A stretch of 64,000 nucleotides of DNA from Candidatus Kosakonia sp. 282A-S69 (GCF_029433855.1 NZ_JAROAU010000003.1:1318957-1382956); one strand, 5' to 3'; numbered from the stretch's first letter, positions 31,601 to 39,622 are shown. A program made the numbers and translations. Notes: a model not told the origin generated them from the letters alone.

Positions 31601-32255
31601 CAGCTTCTGCCGACAGGCTATTGCCGGGCGTTACCCGCTGGTGCGCTCCGCCAGCGCAGAGGTGACGCCGGACGATCTGGCGCGCATGTTTGCCCCGGGC
31701 ACCGGCTTGATGGATGTCTTCTTTCGCGACAACCTGACAAATAAAGTCGATACCACGCAGGCTACATGGCGCTTTATGCCGGGCATCGATGGCAAAACGC
31801 TGCCGGGAAGCGAAGGGGTGCTGGTACCGTTCCAGCAGGCGCAGTCGATTCGCGATGCCTTCTTCGCCAATGGCAGTGCAACACCCTCTTTTCGTACCAC
31901 GGTGCGTACAGTGCGGATGGATAACACTATCCTCAATATGACGCTGGATGTGGACGGGCAGATCCTGCGCTACAGCCACGGTCCGCAGGCGGTACAAATT
32001 GTTAGCTGGCCGGGCACAGGCGGCACCAATCAGGTGCGCATGCAGTTGGGTCTGGCCAATGGTACAACGGCAACACTGGTGACCAACGGCGCCTGGGCGC
32101 TGAACCGCTTTTTCGATAAAGCGCGCGTAAGCCCTGGCAGCAGCAGCCTCAGCCGCCAGGCGACATTCACGGTTGACGGGCATCAGGTCACGCTGGAGTT
32201 TGCGCCGAACAGCATCCGCAATCCGTTCCAGCTTCCCCGATTCGCATGTCCTTGA
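28644..32255 (+). CDS. tssM: T6SS inner-membrane protein TssM (IcmF)
   Basis: The largest membrane-complex subunit, 1203 residues. It has two N-terminal transmembrane helices, a cytoplasmic NTPase domain with Walker A GAPGSGKTTALVNSG (about 145-153), and a third transmembrane helix near 468-488 (YAALLALLVILSALWF). A large periplasmic part follows, ending in the TssJ-binding region. The Walker A lysine is intact, so this TssM may hydrolyse ATP. Start at ATG 28644 or, two codons later, 28650. Confidence 0.96.
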   Translation: MNMLLSLLTNRILWGFLGVTGLAAVIWMIGPLLSVVDSRPLESEQNRMIAIAVMYLIWVHSHIVPRLYNAWLNRKLMDNLKSEEAKDPAERQRLTSDDQVLNDRFEEAAQVLKKAHFNQPGQRGLWTQRFSTQYLYQLPWYVIIGAPGSGKTTALVNSGLQFPLADRFGKTALRGIGGTRNCDWWFTNEAVLLDTAGRYTTQESEQVQDASEWNKFLGLLQKYRRRQPINGVIITISIADLLTQSAEASREQALNLRKRLTELHEQLGIRFPVYVLVTKADLLKGFRAYFSGFDKAQRDQIWGFTFPWEKAKLADFDLQGSFIQEFALLQQRLDAGLPDTMLRESDPQARAECFLFPQEFAALRPLLSDYLETIFARSNFETEFSPRGIYFASGTQEGLPFDRVMGELNRALSLPQGKSGDNWDSVSKDEPVPGGKGQSFFIKHLLQNVIFQEAGIAGQNRWWELRSRAVIWSGYAALLALLVILSALWFTSYGNNKDYLDEVQAKVPALDQEIKALRNRQQGDLFALLPLLNGLAELPQSEEFDINHPPITRRMGLYRGNDVSDASQALYRKALEQMLLPEVAMRVTTWLRNDNGSDVEYSYEALKAYQMLYQPKHYDGKFLHSWVMLNLERNLPQNVTKAQIRQLEWHLTQLLEPQIQASPYAKDEALISREQAMINQQPLSTRVYGRLKRLLERDENLKPVSLATLGGPQSELVFSRKSGKPVNDGIPGLYTPNGYWNSFNAQIAPVTASLHEDDAWVLGSTTQPEDKQQTDNAVRQLYARDFITLWDSFLSDIQLNNSADLNQRINTARVLSSNNSPLRRLVVNLSQQLTLVRDEPAAGEKEKTPESSNRGTQMLESLFSNHENSAAGNAAANQTPEQRVTEHFAPIIELAQPLEKGGKTIVFDDFLKQIDELYRYLTAVQDAANSGMPAPGGEAISRLQASAGRLPGGLQTMFSNMAVGASSDTQRRDMENVRKRISVELGSFCRQAIAGRYPLVRSASAEVTPDDLARMFAPGTGLMDVFFRDNLTNKVDTTQATWRFMPGIDGKTLPGSEGVLVPFQQAQSIRDAFFANGSATPSFRTTVRTVRMDNTILNMTLDVDGQILRYSHGPQAVQIVSWPGTGGTNQVRMQLGLANGTTATLVTNGAWALNRFFDKARVSPGSSSLSRQATFTVDGHQVTLEFAPNSIRNPFQLPRFACP

Positions 32256-32273
32256 ACTGCAAAGGAACGCCTA

Positions 32274-32984
32274 ATGACTACGACTTCTGCAATTAGCTGG
32301 TATGGAAAATTGCCCAGTGCGGGTGATTTTCTCCAGCGCCGCTTTCCCGACGCTCTGCAGCGTCAATGGTCCCACTGGTTTCAGGTGGGATTGATGAACT
32401 GGCAAAAAGAGGAGCAGCGCGGCAGTGAACGGCAGTTCAGCAATGCGCCAATCTGGAACTTCGTTGTACCGCCGATGCTGGGCGGACAGCAGGTGCAGAT
32501 GGGATGTCTGCTTCCCGGGCGTGACAGCGTTGGCCGCCAGTATCCGCTCTGTGCGCTGATGGCGATCAACCCGCTGGAGTGGTCGCCGCGTCACCTGGCA
32601 CAAGCGGGTGACTGGTATCAGCAACTGGGCCGCACCATGCTGCACGCCGTGCGCAACGGCTATTCGCCGGAGCAGCTGGATCAGGCGCTGCTTGCTATCC
32701 CGCCGGTGCAGCTGGCGGAGCCGGAAGCGCGCTCGGAGATTCTCGATGTGATTGGTTATGAGGGCGATGGCGAATCATCGATCGGCTGGCAGCAGGCCGC
32801 CGAGTGCTTTGATCCGCAGCGTCAGATTAGTTTCTGGTGGACCAACCGTAGCGATGGTTATCCGCTCTACACGCATGTGCACAGCGGCAACTTTACCGGC
32901 CAACTCTTTACGCTACTGTTTGAACCGGCAGGCGGCGCAAGACCGGGGCGCCACGGTCTTTACCCACCGATGTTTGATGAATAA
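32274..32984 (+). CDS. tagF: T6SS-associated protein TagF
   Basis: 236 residues with the TagF N-terminal pattern ISWYGKLPSAGDFLQRRFP. TagF is a post-translational repressor of T6SS firing in Pseudomonas and Agrobacterium, acting with or alongside the Fha (TagH-type) component. It is not fused to PppA here, unlike in some alphaproteobacteria; PppA is encoded separately at 41589. It sits between tssM and tssA. Confidence 0.92.
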   Translation: MTTTSAISWYGKLPSAGDFLQRRFPDALQRQWSHWFQVGLMNWQKEEQRGSERQFSNAPIWNFVVPPMLGGQQVQMGCLLPGRDSVGRQYPLCALMAINPLEWSPRHLAQAGDWYQQLGRTMLHAVRNGYSPEQLDQALLAIPPVQLAEPEARSEILDVIGYEGDGESSIGWQQAAECFDPQRQISFWWTNRSDGYPLYTHVHSGNFTGQLFTLLFEPAGGARPGRHGLYPPMFDE

Positions 32985-32995
32985 GCAGGTTGCGG

Positions 32996-34012
32996 ATGAC
33001 TATTGAAACGTTACTGGCTCCGGTTTCTGCGGAGCAGCCGTGCGGCGAAAACCTTGAGTACGACGCCGATTTTCAGGCGATGGAGCAGGCAAGCCTGGGG
33101 AAAGCCGAGCAGCAGTTTGGCAGCACCATTATTCCAGCTGAACCCGCTGACTGGACGCGCGTTGAAAAACTGGCCACCGGCTTGTTGTCACGCACTAAAG
33201 ATATCCGTGTGATGATGGCGTTGACCCACGCCTGGACCCACCGCCGCGGCCTTGAAGGGTATGCGGATGGTTTGCTGTTGCTGGGGCAGGCGCTCTCCCT
33301 TTACTGGGATCAGCTCTGGCCATCCCTGACCGACGGCGGCGAGTTTGATCCTTTCTTTCGCATCAATGCGCTGGCCGGGTTAAGCGATAAATCGTCGCTT
33401 ACTACCACGCTGCGCCAGTCCGTATTACTGCGCAGCAACGGCGATGAGATTATCGTGCGTGATGCGCAGTCGCTGCTCGATGGCAGCAAAACTGAGTGTG
33501 CAGGCTATCCCGGTGGACGGGTGCGTCTGATTGATGAGTTGACGCGCGGCGGTCAGCCTGGCATTGAGGCTATCGGGCAAATCGAAGGGCGTCTGCAAAC
33601 CATCCGTACATGGCTGCTGGAACAACTGGGCGAAAGCGGGGTGCCGGAAATGGAACAGTTACTCAAGACCGTGGGTATGATTGCGGGTGTCAGCCGCGCT
33701 TCCCGCTCTGAAGAGCCTGTCGAGACGACATCAGAGCCACAACCTACGCAGAGCACTGCGCAACCCGCAGCTGCCGTTCCGTTAGCTGCGATGACCGACT
33801 GGCGTACCGCGCAGGTCGCCACGCGTGCGGATGCGCAGTTAATGCTGGAGAAGGTAAAACAGTATTTTGCCCAGCATGAGCCGAGCCACCCCGCACCGCT
33901 GATGATCGACCGCGTGCAGCGATTAATCGAGCTCGATTTTATGGAGATCATTCGCGATCTGGCGCCGGACGGCGTCAATCAGCTACAAAATATTTTTGGG
34001 CGTCAGGAGTGA
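32996..34012 (+). CDS. tssA: T6SS baseplate/cap protein TssA
   Basis: TssA primes baseplate and sheath assembly and, in some systems, caps the distal sheath end. 338 residues from ATG 32996 (MTIETLLAPVSAEQPCGENL). It has the ImpA N-terminal domain (PCGENLEYDADFQAMEQA), a Thr/Pro/Gln-rich linker around 240-260, and a VasJ-like C-terminal segment (AQLMLEKVKQYFAQHEPSHP ... NIFGRQE). This resembles the shorter TssA class, which ends in a small C-terminal assembly domain. Confidence 0.93.
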   Translation: MTIETLLAPVSAEQPCGENLEYDADFQAMEQASLGKAEQQFGSTIIPAEPADWTRVEKLATGLLSRTKDIRVMMALTHAWTHRRGLEGYADGLLLLGQALSLYWDQLWPSLTDGGEFDPFFRINALAGLSDKSSLTTTLRQSVLLRSNGDEIIVRDAQSLLDGSKTECAGYPGGRVRLIDELTRGGQPGIEAIGQIEGRLQTIRTWLLEQLGESGVPEMEQLLKTVGMIAGVSRASRSEEPVETTSEPQPTQSTAQPAAAVPLAAMTDWRTAQVATRADAQLMLEKVKQYFAQHEPSHPAPLMIDRVQRLIELDFMEIIRDLAPDGVNQLQNIFGRQE

Positions 34013-34030
34013 CGCAAACCGCGTTATGAC

Positions 34031-34049
34031 GGCAGGCATGTTGCCTGCC
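34031..34049 (+). repeat. Hairpin between tssA and tssB
   Basis: Perfect 8-bp inverted repeat GGCAGGCA / TGCCTGCC with a 3-base loop in the 74-bp tssA-tssB gap. No T-run follows, so it is more likely an mRNA-processing, stability or partial-attenuation hairpin than a full terminator. Confidence 0.6.
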
Positions 34050-34086
34050 ATCAAACCTTCACCGCGTATATTCGATGGAGAACATC

Positions 34087-34614
34087 ATGGCAATGAGTAA
34101 CAGTGGTCAGAAATTTATCGCCCGCAACCGTGCGCCGCGCGTACAGATCGAGTACGACGTGGAAGTTTACGGCGCGGAGCGCAAAATCCAGCTTCCGTTT
34201 GTGATGGGCGTAATGGCGGATCTGGTAGGGAAACCGGTGGAGAACTTACCTTCTATTGAAGAGCGTAAATTCCTTGAAATCGACGTCGACAACTTCGATG
34301 AGCGCATGAAAGCGCTGAAACCGCGCGTTGCGTTTAACGTAGACAACACCCTGACCGGTGATGGTCGTCTGAACGTGGATTTAACCTTCGAAAGCATGGA
34401 TGACTTCCTGCCGGATGCCGTTGCCCGCAAAGTGGAACCGTTGAACAAGCTGCTGGAAGCGCGTACCCAGCTCTCTAACCTGCTGACCTATATGGACGGT
34501 AAAAACGGTGCTGAAGAGCTGATTGCAAAAGTGCTGCAGGATCCGACCCTGCTGAAATCACTCAGCCAGATGCCGAACAGTGACGAGAGCGCGCAAGGTA
34601 ATAAAGAGGAATAA
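34087..34614 (+). CDS. tssB: T6SS contractile sheath small subunit TssB
   Basis: Sheath subunit (VipA-like) that pairs with TssC. Starting at ATG 34087 (MAMSNSGQKFIARNRAPRVQ), with GGAG just upstream, gives 175 residues, close to the family norm; an ATG at 34075 overlaps that ribosome site. Conserved segments VQIEYDVEVYGAERKIQLPF and LLTYMDGKNGAEELI are present. It is followed by tssC within 3 bases. Confidence 0.96.
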   Translation: MAMSNSGQKFIARNRAPRVQIEYDVEVYGAERKIQLPFVMGVMADLVGKPVENLPSIEERKFLEIDVDNFDERMKALKPRVAFNVDNTLTGDGRLNVDLTFESMDDFLPDAVARKVEPLNKLLEARTQLSNLLTYMDGKNGAEELIAKVLQDPTLLKSLSQMPNSDESAQGNKEE

Positions 34615-34617
34615 TTG

Positions 34618-36120
34618 ATGAGCAATCCTTCTCAACAACAAGAACTGCAGCAGGGTGCCCAGTCCTTTAGCCAGGACGAGTTCAGCTCTCTGCTCAATAA
34701 AGAGTTTCGTCCAAAAACCGATCAGGCGCGCTCCGCGGTTGAAAGCGCGGTGAAAACCCTGGCGCAGCAGGCGCTGGAGAACACCGTGACTTTCTCCTCC
34801 GACACTTACCGCACCATTCAGAACCTGATTGCCGGTATCGACGAGAAGCTGTCACAGCAGATCAACCAGATTATTCACCACGAAGATTTCCAGAAGCTCG
34901 AGAGCGCCTGGCGCGGCCTGAGCCACCTGGTGAATAACACGGAAACCGATGAGATGCTGAAGATCCGCTTTATGAGCATCTCCAAGCAGGAGCTGGGACG
35001 TAACCTGAAGCGCTATAAAGGCGTTGGCTGGGATCAGAGCCCGCTGTTCAAAAAAATCTACGAAGAAGAGTATGGCCAGTTCGGTGGTGAACCGTTTGGC
35101 TGCCTCGTTGGCGACTACTACTTCGACCACAGCCCGCAGGATGTCGAGCTGCTGGGTGAAATGGCGCGCATCGGTGCGGCCTCACACTGCCCGTTCATCA
35201 CCGGCACCGCGCCAAGCGTAATGCAGATGGAGTCCTGGCAGGAACTGGCTAACCCGCGCGATTTGACGAAGATTTTCCAGAACACCGAGTACGCTGCATG
35301 GCGCTCGCTGCGTGAGTCTGAAGATGCGCGTTATCTGGGCCTGGTTATGCCGCGCTTCCTGGCTCGTCTGCCGTACGGTATCCGTACCAACCCGGTTGAC
35401 AGCTTCGATTTTGAAGAAGAGACCGATGGCGCTAACCACAACAACTACACCTGGTCGAACGCTGCTTATGCCATGGCGACCAACATCAACCGCTCCTTTA
35501 AAGAGTATGGCTGGTGCACCTCCATCCGCGGCGTTGAGTCTGGCGGTGCGGTAGAAAACCTGCCTTGCCACACCTTCCCGAGCGATGACGGCGGCGTGGA
35601 CATGAAGTGCCCGACCGAGATCGCCATCAGCGATCGTCGTGAAGCGGAACTGGCGAAAAACGGCTTTATGCCGCTGATCCATCGCAAAAACTCCGACTTT
35701 GCTGCCTTCATCGGCGCTCAGTCGCTGCAGAAACCGATGGAGTATCACGACGCTGATGCCACCGCTAACGCGCGTCTGGCTTCCCGTCTGCCGTACCTCT
35801 TCGCCTGCTGCCGCTTTGCGCACTATCTGAAGTGCATCGTACGTGACAAAATCGGCTCCTTCCGCGAGCGTGATGAGATGGAGCGCTGGCTGAACGACTG
35901 GGTGATGAACTATGTCGACGGTGACCCGGCGAACTCCTCGCAGGAGACCAAAGCGCGTAAACCGCTGGCTGCTGCAGAAGTGCAGGTGCAGGAGATCGAA
36001 GACAATCCAGGCTACTACGCGGCGAAGTTCTTCCTGCGTCCGCACTACCAGCTGGAAGGTCTGACCGTTTCTCTGCGTCTGGTTTCAAAACTGCCGTCGC
36101 TGAAAACTAAAGAGGCGTAA
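34618..36120 (+). CDS. tssC: T6SS contractile sheath large subunit TssC
   Basis: Large sheath subunit (VipB-like), 500 residues. It starts at ATG 34618 with GAGGA upstream; a TTG at 34615 is also in frame. Diagnostic segments include FQKLESAWRGLSHLVNNTET, the central EPFGCLVGDYYFDHSPQDVE and the C-terminal CIVRDKIGSFRERDEMERWL. TssB-TssC heterodimers form the contractile tube around Hcp and are recycled by ClpV. Confidence 0.97.
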   Translation: MSNPSQQQELQQGAQSFSQDEFSSLLNKEFRPKTDQARSAVESAVKTLAQQALENTVTFSSDTYRTIQNLIAGIDEKLSQQINQIIHHEDFQKLESAWRGLSHLVNNTETDEMLKIRFMSISKQELGRNLKRYKGVGWDQSPLFKKIYEEEYGQFGGEPFGCLVGDYYFDHSPQDVELLGEMARIGAASHCPFITGTAPSVMQMESWQELANPRDLTKIFQNTEYAAWRSLRESEDARYLGLVMPRFLARLPYGIRTNPVDSFDFEEETDGANHNNYTWSNAAYAMATNINRSFKEYGWCTSIRGVESGGAVENLPCHTFPSDDGGVDMKCPTEIAISDRREAELAKNGFMPLIHRKNSDFAAFIGAQSLQKPMEYHDADATANARLASRLPYLFACCRFAHYLKCIVRDKIGSFRERDEMERWLNDWVMNYVDGDPANSSQETKARKPLAAAEVQVQEIEDNPGYYAAKFFLRPHYQLEGLTVSLRLVSKLPSLKTKEA

Positions 36121-36128
36121 GGCTGTAA

Positions 36129-36155
36129 GACCGTAAGCGCGATGCGCTTACGGTC
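36129..36155 (+). repeat. Perfect 12-bp hairpin between tssC and tai4
   Basis: GACCGTAAGCGC / GCGCTTACGGTC with a 3-base loop, just after the tssC stop. A short TTTT occurs 9 bases later. It probably separates the highly expressed sheath genes from the AT-rich effector-immunity genes, by attenuation or by protecting the 3' end. The core GTAAGCG recurs in the hairpin before clpV. Confidence 0.65.
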
Positions 36156-36187
36156 AACTAACACTTTTCGAAACAGAGGGATTTGTG

Positions 36188-36619
36188 ATGAAAATAAGAG
36201 CAGTACTTATTATTAGTTTAATAGCATTGCCAGTGATGGTTTTAGCGGCCACTAAATCTTATGAATATCCCCGGGCTGAATCTTTACCGGAGGATGATAC
36301 TTCCGTATTTCCGCGCGATCCTACACTGTTAACAGGCCATGATGTTAAACTCACCGCCGAGCGTTTTTTCAATGCCTGGAACAATAAAAAAAACGAACGT
36401 GAGCGCATTAAAGCTGATATGTATTTTTTAGGCGTACTGGATGCAACTGAAGGTAAAAGGTGGTGTGACTACAAAAAAATACTTCCCAGCTCCGCGCATG
36501 AATATATTTATTCAAGTTTATCAAAAATGAAATCAGAGGAAAGAGAACAACCTGCAGCTGAGTATATTGTTAGATCGATGGCCGATATTCTTCCTTGTGC
36601 TGAAAGGAGTAAAAAATGA
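36188..36619 (+). CDS. Tai4/Rap-type immunity protein for Tae4 amidase
   Basis: 143 residues with a Sec signal peptide (MKIRAVLIISLIALPVMVLA) followed by a small helical protein with two cysteines (RWCDYKK, DILPCAER). Size, export signal and position directly before a Tae4 amidase match the Tai4/Rap family, which binds and blocks the amidase in the periplasm. The order immunity-then-effector is also seen for rap/ssp genes in Serratia T6SS clusters. It overlaps the effector by 4 bases (ATGA). AT-rich relative to tssC, suggesting separate acquisition. Confidence 0.75.
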   Translation: MKIRAVLIISLIALPVMVLAATKSYEYPRAESLPEDDTSVFPRDPTLLTGHDVKLTAERFFNAWNNKKNERERIKADMYFLGVLDATEGKRWCDYKKILPSSAHEYIYSSLSKMKSEEREQPAAEYIVRSMADILPCAERSKK

Positions 36620-37110
36620 GGCCGTTATATGAACAGTTGAAAAAGCAACATTACTCTTCAAATGATGTGCGAACAGGTTTTGTTGACTCTGATGACCTGT
36701 TTTCAGAGATAGGCTATGATTTTCAGGCATTGCTGCGGCAAGGCCGCCAGTACGAAAACACTTGCGCAGTAAGAATGAGCCTGGCACTGTTAAAATGTAA
36801 CATTGAGTTTTCAGGGCGTTTTACAATCAGAAAAGGCCCATTAAAAGGTAAAAAATTTGAAATGGGAGCCAAACTCCTGGCCGACCAACTCAATAAACCC
36901 CATATTTTTGGTAGTGCGGAAATTTACACTGACAAAGCAGAAGGTGGTCGGGCCCTTTTAAAACGTCGTGGTGTCGTTTTTTTCAATAGAATTGATGGTT
37001 ATGGCGGTGGACACATTGATATGCTTGAGCCCCTAACAAGTAATTCGTTTATTTGCAATTCAAACTGTTTTCCGCATTGCAAGGAAATCTGGTTCTGGGA
37101 ATTAAACTAA
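36616..37110 (+). CDS. T6SS peptidoglycan amidase effector, Tae4 family
   Basis: 164 residues, no signal peptide. NlpC/P60-like pattern of Tae4: the catalytic cysteine is in YENTCAVRMSLAL (C50), and the histidine and acidic residue are in GGHIDMLEP (H133, D135). Tae4 enzymes cut the gamma-D-Glu-mDAP bond of peptidoglycan in rival cells. Three further cysteines near the C-terminus (147, 151, 155) could form disulfides in the target periplasm. Encoded with its immunity gene immediately upstream and hcp downstream, and probably carried inside Hcp. Confidence 0.85.
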   Translation: MRPLYEQLKKQHYSSNDVRTGFVDSDDLFSEIGYDFQALLRQGRQYENTCAVRMSLALLKCNIEFSGRFTIRKGPLKGKKFEMGAKLLADQLNKPHIFGSAEIYTDKAEGGRALLKRRGVVFFNRIDGYGGGHIDMLEPLTSNSFICNSNCFPHCKEIWFWELN

Positions 37111-37310
37111 TTACGGTAATCAAACCATCACTTTAAAAGATTAAATTTCTCTGTGTGAGAGAATAGGATTTCTGGAAAAACAACCGTTTTTTCGGAATGT
37201 AAAGAGGCAGAGGTAAAATATGGACGGTTTTATTCAGCCCCATGCTTACCCATTTGCCATATAAGCGCTTTTTCGAAAGCAATATTTATCATTAACGAAG
37301 AGTAAATATT

Positions 37311-37793
37311 ATGGCTATTGATATGTTTCTGAAGGTCGATGGAGTTACGGGTGAGTCTAAAGACTCTAACCACACCGGCTGGACTGATATCACATCTTTC
37401 TCCTGGGGTGCTTCACAGCCAGGGAACATGAGCGTTGGCGGTGGCGGCGGTGCCGGTAAAGTCAATTTCAACGACCTGCATGTAAATGCACTCATTGACA
37501 AATCTACTACCGCTATCCTGAAGCACTGCTCCAGCGGCAAGCATCTGACCAAAGTTGAACTATCTGTCTGCAAAGCAGGTGGTCAGCAGGTTGAATATGC
37601 GCGCATCACTCTGGAAGACGTGCTGGTGACCTCCGTTCAGTACACCGGTGCTGACAACGGCGACACCGTAGGTGTGACCTATGCGTTCCAGGCTGCGAAA
37701 GTGAAACAGCAGTACTGGGAGCAGTCCTCTTCCGGCGGTAAAGGTGCTGAAACCAGCGCTGGCTGGAACATCAAAGAAAACAAAGAAGCGTAA
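37311..37793 (+). CDS. hcp: T6SS tube protein Hcp (TssD)
   Basis: 160 residues forming hexameric rings that stack into the expelled tube and also bind small effectors. Start MAIDMFLKVDGVTGESKDSN; other family segments are WTDITSFSWGASQPGNMSVG and YARITLEDVLVTSVQYTGAD. It has its own 200-bp AT-rich leader and is followed by a strong hairpin, consistent with separate high-level expression. Confidence 0.97.
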   Translation: MAIDMFLKVDGVTGESKDSNHTGWTDITSFSWGASQPGNMSVGGGGGAGKVNFNDLHVNALIDKSTTAILKHCSSGKHLTKVELSVCKAGGQQVEYARITLEDVLVTSVQYTGADNGDTVGVTYAFQAAKVKQQYWEQSSSGGKGAETSAGWNIKENKEA

Positions 37794-37800
37794 TTGCTTC

Positions 37801-37829
37801 GGTGAGCCCGCAAGGGCTCACCCTGTTTT
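37801..37829 (+). terminator. Hairpin terminator/attenuator after hcp
   Basis: Perfect 9-bp stem GGTGAGCCC / GGGCTCACC with loop GCAA, then CTGTTTTCT. Lies directly behind the hcp stop. A partial terminator here would let hcp transcripts outnumber downstream ones. Confidence 0.75.
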
Positions 37830-37914
37830 CTGTCTGCCAACACCACAAATTCCTCTTTAGTTTTGACTCCCTCTTATCAAATAGCCTGCTTCCTGCGACA
37901 GAGCTATTGCTACT

Positions 37915-37950
37915 CAAACGCAGCAGCTTTGCTGAAAGCTGTGTCGTTTG
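37915..37950 (+). repeat. 36-nt hairpin element, copy 1 (before lysozyme effector)
   Basis: Starts CAAACGCAGCAGCTTT and ends AAAGCTGTGTCGTTTG. It folds as a 6-bp outer stem (CAAACG/CGTTTG), a symmetric two-by-two mismatch, then an 8-bp inner stem with a 4-base loop. A second copy of the same length and geometry lies at 39698-39733, on the other side of the effector-immunity cassette. Confidence 0.75.
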
Positions 37951-37990
37951 AATGCGTATAAATATTAAAGAATATTTTGAGGATGAACGA

Positions 37991-38824
37991 ATGAGTGTTC
38001 TGCGCAAGGGTGATCGTGGTACGAATGTTAAAGAGTTACAACAACTGCTGAGTAAGGCAGGGTTCAACGTCGGTGATGATGGTATTTTCGGCTTCAAAAC
38101 GGAAACGGCCGTCAAACAGTTCCAGGCAAAACAGAATCTCCATGTGGACGGTATTGTCGGGCGTCGTACGCTCGCTGCATTGGGCAAACCCGTGACAACC
38201 CGCGCACCGCAGCCGCCCATCTCCGGCAGCGCAGGGCGTCAGGCGGTTGGCGCAATGGATATTTCCGCCAGCGGTATGAGCTTCATTTTTCATCGCGAAG
38301 CCTGGGCGAACAAAAGCTGTTATCTGCACTGGCCAGGCGGCGCGAGCGGCGTTACGCTTGGGCCGGGCTACGATATGAAAGGGCGCTCTGAGCAGTCCAT
38401 CAAAGCGAAAATGATTGAAATCGGTCTTGATAGCGTCACGGCGGAGAAGATCAGCAAAGCCTCCGGTCTGCATGATGACAAAGCGAGCCAGTTTGTGAAA
38501 GACAATGCCACACTGGTGCGCCTTACGGACGAGCAGGAGACAAACTTACTGCGCGCAACGGTTCCTCCGTACGTCAGCAAGGTTAGAAATGGTATTTTTG
38601 TGCAGCTCAAACAGTATGAGTTTGATGCGCTGGTCTCCTTCGCTTATAACCCGGGAGGACGCCTGGACAACGTATTCAGCTTTATCAACCGCGGCCAGAT
38701 CTCTGACGCGATGACAGAAATTAAGCGCGCCAATACCAGTAAGCATAAAGTGATGAAAGGCTTGATCAATCGTCGTAACTTTGAAGTAAACCTTTATTTA
38801 AACGGCGACTATGGGAAAAACTGA
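37991..38824 (+). CDS. Candidate T6SS effector: peptidoglycan-binding domain plus pesticin/GH24-like lysozyme
   Basis: 277 residues from ATG 37991 (GAGGA upstream), no signal peptide. Residues about 3-62 form a PG_binding_1 domain (LRKGDRGTNVKELQQLL, DGIVGRRTLAALG). After a Pro/Ser linker, about 88-277 look like a lysozyme: E103 (FIFHREAW), T122 and D128 (VTLGPGYDM), then FDALVSFAYNPGG typical of GH24. The Glu...Thr-x5-Asp order resembles pesticin more than T4 lysozyme. Lacking an export signal, it would need Hcp/VgrG delivery. The next gene encodes an exported LprI-domain protein, a natural immunity partner. The pair sits between hcp and tagH, flanked by the 36-nt repeats. Confidence 0.8.
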   Translation: MSVLRKGDRGTNVKELQQLLSKAGFNVGDDGIFGFKTETAVKQFQAKQNLHVDGIVGRRTLAALGKPVTTRAPQPPISGSAGRQAVGAMDISASGMSFIFHREAWANKSCYLHWPGGASGVTLGPGYDMKGRSEQSIKAKMIEIGLDSVTAEKISKASGLHDDKASQFVKDNATLVRLTDEQETNLLRATVPPYVSKVRNGIFVQLKQYEFDALVSFAYNPGGRLDNVFSFINRGQISDAMTEIKRANTSKHKVMKGLINRRNFEVNLYLNGDYGKN

Positions 38825-38827
38825 CCG

Positions 38828-39622
38828 ATGAAGACGCATAAAATCGTGATGCTGGCGGCGGCAATCTCCGCAGCGACCTTGTTACCTTCACTTGCGCGGG
38901 CAGATAATTCACTCGTCAACGGCGAATGGCAGGTTAAGCAAGCTTTTATCAATACCGAATCGGAACGCACACTGAACTACCAGTTCAATGACGATCGCCT
39001 TGTAGGGCGCTTTTTAAGCGTCACCGATCACGGCATCTCAACGTCGCTGCCGGGGGGAACAAACTGCCAGACACCAACGCTAAAAGAGAGCGGCTCCACG
39101 CTCAACGCCTGGATTGCGGCAACGCAATCTATTCCGGAGAAAGACGCAGCCAAAACCTATGAGCTGGGCTTAGACGGCAAAGCGAAGGTGCAGGTGGAAA
39201 ACATTACCTGTGCATCGGGAAATTTTTCTAACGGTGATCCGGGCGCCGATGCCACGCTTGCAGTCGTTAACAAAAGCGTACTGCTCAACTGGACTGATGG
39301 CACCATCCTGTTACTCGCGCCTGTAGATAAAAACAGCAAACCGAAAGCATCGTTTGATTGTGCTAAAGCGGCTTCTGCTCCTGAAAAAGCGATCTGCAGC
39401 GATCGCGAACTGGCATCGCTGGACAACAGCGTCGCGCGTTCGTACCGCTCTTTCCGCGAGGAAGCGGTGAAAGTCGGTAATAAAGATCTCGACAAACAGC
39501 TGCAATCACAGCAGAAAGCGTGGTTAAACCAGCGCAACAGCTGTAATGCGGACACGCAGTGCCTGAAAAAATCGATGACCGATCGTCTTGAAACCCTGGC
39601 ACACAGCCTCGATGGCGTCTGA
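38828..39622 (+). CDS. Exported LprI-domain protein, likely immunity to the adjacent lysozyme
   Basis: 264 residues with a Sec signal peptide ending near LPSLARA. The middle part is a beta-rich domain I do not recognise. The C-terminal quarter (about 176-255) is an LprI/DUF1311 domain: FDCAKAASAPEKAICSDREL, then CNADTQCLKKSM. LprI of Mycobacterium is a lysozyme inhibitor, and DUF1311 proteins are often periplasmic. It begins 3 bases after the lysozyme stop, so the two are cotranscribed. Periplasmic location is where an effector cutting glycan strands would be neutralised. Immunity function is inference. Confidence 0.75.
   Translation: MKTHKIVMLAAAISAATLLPSLARADNSLVNGEWQVKQAFINTESERTLNYQFNDDRLVGRFLSVTDHGISTSLPGGTNCQTPTLKESGSTLNAWIAATQSIPEKDAAKTYELGLDGKAKVQVENITCASGNFSNGDPGADATLAVVNKSVLLNWTDGTILLLAPVDKNSKPKASFDCAKAASAPEKAICSDRELASLDNSVARSYRSFREEAVKVGNKDLDKQLQSQQKAWLNQRNSCNADTQCLKKSMTDRLETLAHSLDGV

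Noticed and set aside
35182-36045. Long minus-strand open frame inside tssC (287 codons)
   Set aside because: It is antisense to a clearly conserved sheath gene and reflects GC-rich codon bias; no ribosome site or family similarity.
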